The translations under genes and the position numbers were made by a program. DNA of 5,142 nt from Planctomycetaceae bacterium (GTDB lineage: Bacteria; Planctomycetota; Planctomycetia; Pirellulales; UBA1268). The DNA is taken from positions 1 through 5,142 of the forward strand of contig JAUWWJ010000161.1 of assembly GCA_030616935.1 (NCBI GenBank), written 5' to 3'. Positions within the stretch are counted from its first letter, which is position 1; each line of letters opens with the position of its first letter. The notes under the pieces are model-generated. The model was not told the origin of the DNA, ran no database searches, and worked only from the letters and a program-made list of their open reading frames with translations. Shown one piece after another: positions 1 through 5,142 of this stretch.

Positions 1-2322
1 AGACTCTGGCTTGTTGTGGGTCGAGTCAACGACGAGATAAAGACGTTTTGCACCACGGATATCAATATTTATTGTTGCTTTCCCGTTACTTGTATAGACA
101 GGTTGCCCCGGCGGAAGAAAAGATGTGTCGAGCCTCGTGCTTTGCTCAATCTTTTTAATCTGTGGTGGTTTTGGAAATATCTCGCTTAGCCGTATGTCTT
201 TCCAATCATTTTGCACGCGATGCTGTCCCCACCAAGCGGCGTATCCACGGATGTCCTTTGGTCCATTTTTGGCAATATCCAGCATTGCTGAGGCTGCTTG
301 AAAGCTTGAATTGAAGGCAATGGCATCTATCATTTTTTTTCGATCGCCGAGTGGTAATGTTTTAGTCATTGCTCGTGTTTTGAGTGAACCAACTGCAACA
401 TCGGGGTGCAGTCGCCACGCTATTCCCGAGAGACGGTGATCCCATGCAAGCGGATCTGCCGAATGACTCACAAGAAGCTCATATGCTTCTTTTTCTTTTC
501 CTTCACATGCTGTTCCCAAGGCTTCCAAATACCATCGGTCCCAACCATCAAAACCATCGGCAAGCTTCTTCAGTAGTTCACGACACGTTTCAAAAGGTTC
601 GTCACGAAGAGATATTGCGACCTCTCGGCGAACAGAAGGAGCAGAATCACTGCATGCTTGCTCTCGGGCTTGCAGCCAAAAGTCATGAATTTCATTCGAG
701 GCATTTGGTTCAGATATGGCACGACGCAAGGACCGAAATGCAGTAACACGTATCTGTGGATCCTCATGATGTAGTAATTCATTGAGTCGTTTTAAACCCT
801 TCTTTCCACAGTTTGGTAAAAGCCACACAGAACGGGCAGCGAAAAAGGGTTGGTCGGATTGTGAGAGTGCGATTATCTCTGGCGATGCATCTTCTTCGAG
901 GGCCTGAAGAGAACGGAGCCCGAGAGCTCGAACGTGGACAGCGGGACTTTTTAATGCACGAATCATCCCGGAAACAGTGGAAAGATCAAGTTTATCAATA
1001 GTTGGAATAAAATCTTTTGGTGCCACCCGGTAGATAGTCCCGCTTCCTTGGGAATCCTGCATTCTGTGTCCACCCACTCCAGGATCGTACCAGTCACTAA
1101 CGTAGATGGCACCATCCGGACCGATAGCAACATCAGACGGCCTAAACATACCGGAATGTGTACTGCCAGAACGTAGTTTCATAAATAAAGAACGCTGCAA
1201 GGCGAACCCCGCTCCTTGTGATTTTGGCGAGTATTGAAAGACTTCTCCTCGTGCAGACTCACATACCAGAAGAAGCCCATCCGGATATATCTTCTCGAAA
1301 CATCCATTCTCTCCAAAGACAACACCAGTTGGTGCGCCAAAACCGTACACATCACCGGCAGGAATTGTGCCAGGATCTTCCTGACGCCACTCGGCAATTC
1401 TGGTTGGCTGCCCTGGTCGTTGATCTAGTTTCCATTTCCGTGAGCCATCTGCGGAAGAGAATCCAGCGTTGCCGTATTCCATCAACCAAGTGGTTCTGCA
1501 GGCAGGGGGGTCATCGTTGTCAGCGTGAAAGACGTCACCAAAAGAGGACAGGCTCTCCTCGTATACGTTCCGAAAGTTATGACCAATTGGTTCAAGACCG
1601 GTGCCATCGGGTCGTATTCGCATTGCAACGCCACCGACCCATATCCGCCCATCATCACTTTTTCGCCCCGGAAAATTTTCCTTGAGATGCGGGCTGCCGC
1701 CAGCGTATGAACTGCCAGCTCGAAGTGTCCAACCAGATTTATCTGTGACCGTATGCGGACCTCCATTACCAGTATTAAAGTACCAATAACCATCAGGTCC
1801 GACAGTGACGCTGTGTAGGCTATGGTCATGGTCAAGGCCACTAAATCCAGTCAGGAAGACTTCCTTCGTATCAACATCCTTATCGAAATAGGTGTCGCCA
1901 TCCACATCGGTATAAATCAAGAGGTTTGGTGCACATGAGACAATGACCTGGTTTCCCAAGACGGCTATTCCTAGCGGTGCAACAAGATCAATATCTCTGA
2001 CAAATGTGTGAGATGCATCTGCTTTTCCATCACCATTTGTGTCTTGTAAGACAACAATTCGATCACCAGCTTCATTTGTAAGACCGAGGCCATTGTTCCG
2101 GAAGTTACGATAGTTTACCGCCTCAGTTACCCAGATACGTCCGTCAGCATCAATGTCGAAGTTTGTTGGATTAAAAAGCTGTGGAGTCGTTGCCCATACT
2201 GTCGCTTCGAAACCATCAGCTATGTCAAATTCGTGAGCAGGGATATGCTCTGCTTCGAGCGAATTGGTCAGAACATAAAAAAATAGTGCAAAGCATAAAG
2301 CAATTGATGGTCGTGTAGTCAT
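1..2322 (-). CDS. Exported planctomycete-type membrane-bound dehydrogenase-like protein (beta-propeller + HEAT + NPCBM-like), 3' end outside window
   Basis: One uninterrupted reading frame of 774 codons runs off the left edge, so the C-terminus is missing. The start ATG (2322-2320) is preceded by a weak GAGAGA ribosome site and followed by a signal peptide: a hydrophobic core at residues 7-18 and a likely cleavage after SLEA (about residue 24). Residues 30-435 resemble the N-terminal module of the Pirellula/Verrucomicrobium family TIGR02604, a sorbosone/PQQ-dehydrogenase-like beta-propeller. Blades carry repeated phrases such as DADGRIWVTE (58-67), GPDGYWYF (176-182) and GPDGAIYVSDWYDPGVGGH (401-419). 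Residues 445-700 are helical and HEAT-like (for example DPQIRVTAFRSLRRA). Residues 745-774 (INIDIRGAKRLYLVVD) resemble the start of an NPCBM domain. Known relatives often end in a CxxCH haem domain; none is visible here. The 'dehydrogenase' label is by homology only, and the substrate is unknown. It is divergent from the pseudouridine synthase gene. Confidence 0.88.
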   Translation of the reverse strand, partial: MTTRPSIALCFALFFYVLTNSLEAEHIPAHEFDIADGFEATVWATTPQLFNPTNFDIDADGRIWVTEAVNYRNFRNNGLGLTNEAGDRIVVLQDTNGDGKADASHTFVRDIDLVAPLGIAVLGNQVIVSCAPNLLIYTDVDGDTYFDKDVDTKEVFLTGFSGLDHDHSLHSVTVGPDGYWYFNTGNGGPHTVTDKSGWTLRAGSSYAGGSPHLKENFPGRKSDDGRIWVGGVAMRIRPDGTGLEPIGHNFRNVYEESLSSFGDVFHADNDDPPACRTTWLMEYGNAGFSSADGSRKWKLDQRPGQPTRIAEWRQEDPGTIPAGDVYGFGAPTGVVFGENGCFEKIYPDGLLLVCESARGEVFQYSPKSQGAGFALQRSLFMKLRSGSTHSGMFRPSDVAIGPDGAIYVSDWYDPGVGGHRMQDSQGSGTIYRVAPKDFIPTIDKLDLSTVSGMIRALKSPAVHVRALGLRSLQALEEDASPEIIALSQSDQPFFAARSVWLLPNCGKKGLKRLNELLHHEDPQIRVTAFRSLRRAISEPNASNEIHDFWLQAREQACSDSAPSVRREVAISLRDEPFETCRELLKKLADGFDGWDRWYLEALGTACEGKEKEAYELLVSHSADPLAWDHRLSGIAWRLHPDVAVGSLKTRAMTKTLPLGDRKKMIDAIAFNSSFQAASAMLDIAKNGPKDIRGYAAWWGQHRVQNDWKDIRLSEIFPKPPQIKKIEQSTRLDTSFLPPGQPVYTSNGKATINIDIRGAKRLYLVVDSTHNKPES

Positions 2323-2470
2323 AATCTCTCAGAATGTCATCATGGTCTATTGTGGGCCTGCGGTAGTTCAATAAATCAGATACCACCACTTTTTCATTCA
2401 GTTTCCTACGAAAGTGAGCCAGTTCAAAATATGTTCAATAAATCGATGTCTCGAACTACAAATATCGTAC
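2323..2470. promoter_or_regulatory. Divergent intergenic region between the exported propeller gene and the pseudouridine synthase gene
   Basis: This 148-bp stretch must hold the promoters of both flanking genes. For the forward gene the best candidate is TTCAAT (2434-2439), a 17-bp spacer and TACAAA (2457-2462). It would start transcription about 2 bases before the ATG at 2471, implying a leaderless or nearly leaderless mRNA. Both hexamers match the consensus only partly (3/6 and 4/6), so this is tentative. No convincing -35/-10 pair was found for the reverse gene. A 12-bp direct repeat lies inside the region (separate entry). Confidence 0.35.
2366..2444 (+). repeat. Two copies of a 12-bp direct repeat, GTTCAATAAATC
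   Basis: GTTCAATAAATC occurs at 2366-2377 and again, identically, at 2433-2444, a repeat period of 67 bp. A degenerate third version (AGTTCAAAAT) sits at 2421-2430. The second copy overlaps the candidate -35 hexamer of the forward gene. It could be a pair of regulator-binding sites shared by the divergent genes, but no protein partner can be named. Confidence 0.4.
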
Positions 2471-3241
2471 ATGAGTGATCTCCATAAAATTGAGGTAGTA
2501 TTCGAGAGGAATGGAGTTTTGGCTGTAAATAAGCCTGCAGGCCTTCCGACACAGGCGCCATGGGGTATTGAATCTGTTGAGTCTGAAATGAGGCGGCAGA
2601 AATTTCATCGGCGGTTTGAGGAAGCACTCGCGTCGGGAGAAACTCGTCATCCTGGAGGATTTCTCGGAGTGCCACATCGCCTTGATCGTGCAGTTTCTGG
2701 TGTCATGCTTTTAGCATTGACCCCAAGAGCAGCCAGACAGATTTCCCGCCAATTTGAACGTCGACAAATCCAAAAAACGTACATCGCGATCGTTGAGCCA
2801 ACAGGTGCGATGTCAACAAGCGAAGACCCTTTTATATGGCAAGACGCACTACGTAAAGTCTCCGGAGAGCCTCGTGTTGAAGTTGTGAAAACACATGACA
2901 GTCATGCAAAGCCAGCCTTAACAAAAGGTTTCGTGTTGGCATCTAGTGAAAATCGTTGTGTATTAAAGCTGCATCCAGAAACAGGCCGTATGCACCAATT
3001 GAGGATTCAGGCGGCTTGTCGTGGTATGCCAATAGTTAATGACGCACTGTATGGGAGTGCATCAATGGAGGACATTGAAAACACTCGGCATCAGCCAATT
3101 GCTTTACACGCATGGTCTATTGAATATGACGATCCAGAAAAAAAGCAGAGAGTTGCTGCATATGCTCCCGTTCCAGAAACACCTCTTTGGATGTGCTGGC
3201 GGGATGTAATCTCTAGTCGTATGCAAAGTGAATCTCAATAA
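2471..3241 (+). CDS. RluA-family pseudouridine synthase (RNA uridine isomerase)
   Basis: This enzyme should convert specific uridines in rRNA or tRNA to pseudouridine in the cytoplasm. From the ATG at 2471 the protein has 256 residues and lacks an N-terminal S4 domain, like the short RluA/RluC-type catalytic cores. Visible family motifs are VNKPAGLPTQ (19-28), the catalytic loop PHRLDRAVSGVML (68-80) with the nucleophilic Asp at residue 72, QKTYIAIVEP (about 115-124), LHPETGRMHQLRIQA with the conserved Arg/His pattern, and the C-terminal IALHAWSIEYDDP. The frame is open back to a GTG at 2414, but the extra 19 residues show no family motif, would cover a repeat and candidate promoter, and have no ribosome site. 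ATG 2471 also lacks a Shine-Dalgarno sequence. Which RNA position it modifies cannot be told, so no gene symbol is given. It converges with the reverse gene ending at 3299. Confidence 0.9.
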   Translation: MSDLHKIEVVFERNGVLAVNKPAGLPTQAPWGIESVESEMRRQKFHRRFEEALASGETRHPGGFLGVPHRLDRAVSGVMLLALTPRAARQISRQFERRQIQKTYIAIVEPTGAMSTSEDPFIWQDALRKVSGEPRVEVVKTHDSHAKPALTKGFVLASSENRCVLKLHPETGRMHQLRIQAACRGMPIVNDALYGSASMEDIENTRHQPIALHAWSIEYDDPEKKQRVAAYAPVPETPLWMCWRDVISSRMQSESQ

Positions 3242-3298
3242 GAAGCTGTGTTACGGCATCTGTAGATTCAGGTAATTTCACTCTTAGGTATCGCCGCA

Positions 3299-3643
3299 TC
3301 AGAATACGTCGAGTTGAAAATGATGGCCCTGATGGTACCGACGAGATTTCGGATAGTAATTTTGCCATGATCGATTGTAAACGGGTACTCGCATTTCCTG
3401 AGGATAGCGATGGTAGAGATCATTGGCACTTTTCATATATCCATCAGCATAATAATTCTGGGGATACCAGACATACGGATAATGGTAGAGACGATTCCAG
3501 TCGTGTGTGTTGTACGAGTTTGCCCACTGATAACCATAAGCCTGTTGGCCAGCTGTTGGTGGTTGTTGGGCGCTCGCAGGTAACGAATACCAGAGAAAAG
3601 CGCTGGCAACAACTAGTGCCAGTGCATACGTATGCCACTTCAT
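3299..3643 (-). CDS. Small secreted tyrosine-rich protein, function unknown
   Basis: The protein has 114 residues from the ATG at 3643-3641. It starts MKWHTYALALVVASAFLWYS and continues to a typical signal-peptidase I site, LPASA before QQ, near residue 25. The predicted mature part is 89 residues with about 16 Tyr, 4 Trp, 6 His and no Cys. Recurrent aromatic phrases include YHYPYVWYPQNYY, YHRYPQEMRVPVYN and YYPKSRRYHQGHHF, ending LDVF. I do not recognise an enzyme domain. The composition and motif style resemble short exported proteins I associate with Planctomycetota, which is memory-based and uncertain. An in-frame ATG 18 codons upstream (3697) would put a basic tail before the signal peptide and is less likely. 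The chosen start has a G-rich ribosome site at ideal spacing. It lies 128 bp downstream of the hydrolase gene on the same strand, a gap that could hold its own promoter (GATAAT at 3712-3707, no clear -35). Confidence 0.75.
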   Translation of the reverse strand: MKWHTYALALVVASAFLWYSLPASAQQPPTAGQQAYGYQWANSYNTHDWNRLYHYPYVWYPQNYYADGYMKSANDLYHRYPQEMRVPVYNRSWQNYYPKSRRYHQGHHFQLDVF

Positions 3644-3649
3644 TCTATT

Positions 3650-3657
3650 CCCCCCCC
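3650..3657 (-). promoter_or_regulatory. G8 ribosome-binding tract ahead of the secreted protein gene
   Basis: The reverse strand reads eight consecutive G, then AATAGA, then ATG (3643). The six-base spacing puts the run exactly where a Shine-Dalgarno sequence belongs, and it can pair with the CCUCC end of 16S rRNA in several registers. It decides the start at 3643. It is unusual because other starts in the window have weak or no such site, and because an eight-G run is prone to length slippage. Confidence 0.5.
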
Positions 3658-3756
3658 GTGTACTGATTCGGTAAGTCCGCGAACGGTTCTTCCGCACATC
3701 AGGAAAATTATCGGCAAGCAGGACGATCAGACTTCACGGAAAAAGTGGTATTTTCG

Positions 3757-3777
3757 GCATAATTTAAGAAATTATGC
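3757..3777. repeat. Perfect 9-bp inverted repeat spanning the hydrolase stop codon
   Basis: Arms GCATAATTT (3757-3765) and AAATTATGC (3769-3777) are exact reverse complements around a 3-base centre. The TAA stop of the hydrolase gene (3774-3772) lies inside the right arm. The stem is AT-rich and is not followed by a T-run on either strand, so it is a poor intrinsic terminator. It could be a weak hairpin protecting the mRNA end, or an operator upstream of the secreted protein gene. Confidence 0.45.
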
Positions 3778-4572
3778 TGTCTGCGTCCGCTCAGAAGGCA
3801 AGCGTCCCTCGGCTAATTCCTTATCCCACTCATCCATAAGCGGCCAGTGGGTGGCACAGGTTCCGAAGTCAGCCAGAGTGAGATAGCCCTTTAGTCGGGT
3901 AATTGTTTTTTCGAGCAACTCATCATTTTTTCGGAAAACAGGTCCATGGCTCGGTAGAAGCCATTCAATGTCACTGGCGGCAATTCGCTCCAGCGATGAA
4001 ATAAACGAAGGAATATCGCTGCCGTGATGAGCGTCAATTGCTCCCACAGACCCATCTCTATAGATGTTGTCACCTGACAGAAGGAGATCACCGAAGCGGA
4101 ACGCAAGTTGGCTGTCCGTATGGCCAGGTGTATGCCATACTTCCAACTCTCGGTTGCCAATTTTGATCCTATCACCGTCTCTAATAGGCTTTTCAATTTT
4201 TACGACGGGCATTTCCAGATGCACATTTTGAGCTGAAATCTCAGCAAATGTTTTGATCCGGTCACCCAGTTCAAGTGAGTCCACCGCCTTTGGATGGGCA
4301 AAAGCAGGTGCTTTTAAAAGGCTTTTTGCTTTAGCGAGTCCCTGAATGTGGTCAACATCTGCATGGGTGGCGATAATTCCAAGGCATTGAGAAATTGGGA
4401 AATCGATTTGACGGATAAGTTCAACGATCTCATCGACATTTTCTTCATACCCAATGTCTATAAGAATCCATTCATTTTCATCGAAGAGAAGATAGACACT
4501 GCATCCAATCCGCCATCCAGCTTGATGGTTAATTTCAATGACACCTGGGAAAAGTGGCCGACGTTCAAGCAT
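3772..4572 (-). CDS. Metallo-beta-lactamase-fold hydrolase (glyoxalase II-like), variant HxDxDH metal motif
   Basis: This is a 266-residue single-domain cytoplasmic protein with no signal peptide. Motifs in order are [17 protein letters not shown] (conserved Asp, about 28-44), the metal motif [10 protein letters not shown] (His70, Asp72, Asp74, His75), HTPGHT (His151), SGDNIY (Asp168) and LLPSHGP (His209). All canonical metal ligands are present except that the second His of HxHxDH is Asp. Family members hydrolyse thioesters, lactones, phosphodiesters or similar; the substrate here cannot be told. The C-terminal tail (about 230-266, ending [17 protein letters not shown]) is predicted to be helical. 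The frame is open up to an ATG at 4812, with a GTG at 4683, but the first 80 residues are basic, low in family signal, and lie partly upstream of a good promoter candidate. ATG 4572 is therefore preferred, although it has no Shine-Dalgarno sequence. A short upstream extension is not excluded. Confidence 0.87.
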   Translation of the reverse strand: MLERRPLFPGVIEINHQAGWRIGCSVYLLFDENEWILIDIGYEENVDEIVELIRQIDFPISQCLGIIATHADVDHIQGLAKAKSLLKAPAFAHPKAVDSLELGDRIKTFAEISAQNVHLEMPVVKIEKPIRDGDRIKIGNRELEVWHTPGHTDSQLAFRFGDLLLSGDNIYRDGSVGAIDAHHGSDIPSFISSLERIAASDIEWLLPSHGPVFRKNDELLEKTITRLKGYLTLADFGTCATHWPLMDEWDKELAEGRLPSERTQTA

Positions 4573-5050
4573 TGTAAAGTGTTTGGCGAAAGGACATTGT
4601 TTATGCCATGGTCTTGGAATTCGAGGCTGCTCGCCAGAAATCGCTCGACCGACTGATAAGTATTGTAGGGCTAATGGACGCACGCGACAATCGAAAGAAG
4701 TTTTCTGGTGGCCTGATCGACTCCGTTTTGAGCCAGAGTATGGGTGTATTCTGAAAAGTCGAGGCGAACGGGTCCTATCGGGACGGTCAGTCTGATTTGT
4801 GCGGGTTTTCAACCCTTACTTCACCCTGTATGAAAAACTGAATCGTACTTGCTGAGTGCCCCGAACCGAGAATGATTTTTTGTCTGGAAGTGGGCGATGG
4901 TTCCAAACATTTTTCAACACGTGAGGAATGAGAGACATCTCTTATATTGGGGCTTGTTGTGAAATGAAACTGGGATGTAGTTGTTACAATTAAACGAGTG
5001 TATTCCGATGGCCTAAAAGGCATGACGTTTCATAGTCCAGCAAATAAAAA
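4573..5050. other. Intergenic stretch without a convincing gene
   Basis: About 480 bp separate the hydrolase start from the terminator of the next reverse gene. Open frames here (for example 4787-5023 reverse and 4538-4795 forward) have no ribosome site and no recognisable motif; the former is Ser/Thr/His-rich without domain character. The stretch contains one promoter candidate (4662-4690) and an interrupted palindrome at 4927-4946, with arms AATgAGAGA and TCTCTtATT pairing at 8 of 9 positions. I see no tRNA, small-RNA terminator or repeat array. Confidence 0.5.
4662..4690 (-). promoter_or_regulatory. Sigma-70-type promoter candidate for the hydrolase gene
   Basis: On the reverse strand TTGTCG (4690-4685, 4/6 to TTGACA) is followed by exactly 17 bp and TACAAT (4667-4662, 5/6 to TATAAT). 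Transcription would begin near 4655, leaving a leader of about 83 bases to the ATG at 4572. This would exclude the upstream GTG (4683) and ATG (4812) starts. The match is by eye and unsupported by expression data. Confidence 0.42.
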
Positions 5051-5080
5051 CTCCGCCCGGGGTAAGTACCCCGAGCGGAG
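5042..5080 (-). terminator. Strong rho-independent terminator of the gene entering from the right edge
   Basis: Two 13-base arms (5080-5068 and 5063-5051) pair around a 4-base loop to make a GC-rich hairpin, followed on the reverse strand by TTTTTATTT (5050-5042). The single non-Watson-Crick position (5074 with 5057) is a tolerated G-U wobble in reverse-strand RNA but a C-A mismatch in forward RNA. The forward side also lacks a T-run, so the direction is reverse. It begins two bases after the stop codon of the partial reverse CDS and would insulate the hydrolase gene from it. Confidence 0.85.
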
Positions 5081-5081
5081 A

Positions 5082-5142
5082 TCACTGGCCGAAGTCGGGC
5101 AACGGATTTCCGTTCGACCGAACGTTTACACTATTTGGTGCT
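5082..5142 (-). CDS. C-terminal 19 codons of an unidentified reverse-strand gene
   Basis: The reverse strand from the right edge reads an open frame of 19 codons, ending NGNPLPDFGQ and a TGA at 5084-5082. The other two reverse frames meet stops within this stretch. The stop is placed immediately before the strong intrinsic terminator, as expected for a real gene end. The fragment is too short to assign a family; it is polar, contains no Cys and looks unlike a membrane tail. The coding call rests mainly on the terminator and the open frame. Confidence 0.5.
   Translation of the reverse strand, partial: APNSVNVRSNGNPLPDFGQ

Noticed and set aside
333..340. Run of eight A on the reverse strand within the propeller/HEAT gene, in the register of an A-AAA-AAA slippery site
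   Set aside because: The frame is intact on both sides and no stimulatory structure or useful alternative frame is evident; it is an ordinary Lys-Lys-Met stretch.
384..1710. Several forward-strand open frames of 60-155 codons (384-746, 813-1001, 1218-1685, 1525-1710)
   Set aside because: They lie antisense to the long propeller/HEAT coding frame, which has clear domain motifs; the forward frames have no motifs and no ribosome sites.
1179..1841. Reverse-strand open frames at 1179-1397 and 1482-1841
   Set aside because: They are out-of-frame shadows on the same strand as the 774-codon propeller/HEAT gene, which is open through the whole stretch.
2414..2470. GTG start at 2414 extending the pseudouridine synthase by 19 residues
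   Set aside because: The extension has no family motif and no ribosome site, and it overlaps a direct repeat and a candidate promoter; ATG 2471 gives a normal family N-terminus.
2341..3123. CATGGTCTATTG occurring at 2341-2352 and 3112-3123
   Set aside because: A single 12-base match across a 5-kb window is expected about once by chance, and one copy is inside coding sequence.
3242..3298. Possible shared terminator between the convergent genes
   Set aside because: I found no stable hairpin with a T-run on either strand in these 57 bases.
2384..3749. GAAAAAGTGGT shared between the divergent region (reverse strand) and the region upstream of the secreted protein gene (forward strand)
   Set aside because: The orientation relative to the genes is inconsistent, and an 11-base match is within chance for this window.
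4787..5023. Reverse open frame of 78 codons in the right intergenic stretch
   Set aside because: It has no ribosome site, no recognisable motif and biased Ser/Thr/His content; it is most likely non-coding.

Overview
The window most likely comes from a planctomycete, probably a Pirellulales member. The main reason is the large reverse-strand protein at the left, which has the layout of the membrane-bound dehydrogenase-like family (TIGR02604 type) that has expanded in Planctomycetota and Verrucomicrobiota. A tyrosine-rich exported small protein and weak or absent Shine-Dalgarno sites at most starts fit this. The taxonomic call is an inference from protein features, not from a marker gene.

Layout, left to right. 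Positions 1-2322 (reverse) hold the first 774 codons of an exported beta-propeller/HEAT-repeat protein whose C-terminus lies beyond the left edge. Positions 2323-2470 are a divergent intergenic region with a 12-bp direct repeat. Positions 2471-3241 (forward) encode an RluA-family pseudouridine synthase. Facing it at 3299-3643 (reverse) is a 114-residue secreted Tyr-rich protein of unknown function, preceded by a run of eight G in the ribosome-binding position. Positions 3772-4572 (reverse) encode a metallo-beta-lactamase-fold hydrolase with a HxDxDH variant of the metal motif and a plausible sigma-70-type promoter at 4662-4690. Positions 4573-5050 contain no convincing gene. A strong reverse-strand intrinsic terminator (5042-5080) closes a further reverse gene, of which only the last 19 codons are visible at the right edge.

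The genes do not form an obvious pathway. They look like separate chromosomal housekeeping or accessory units: one RNA-modification enzyme, one soluble hydrolase and two exported proteins. I see no mobile element, CRISPR array, tRNA, rRNA or defence system. The items most worth a second look are the Tyr-rich secreted protein with its G8 leader, the variant metal site of the hydrolase, and the small repeats in the intergenic regions.
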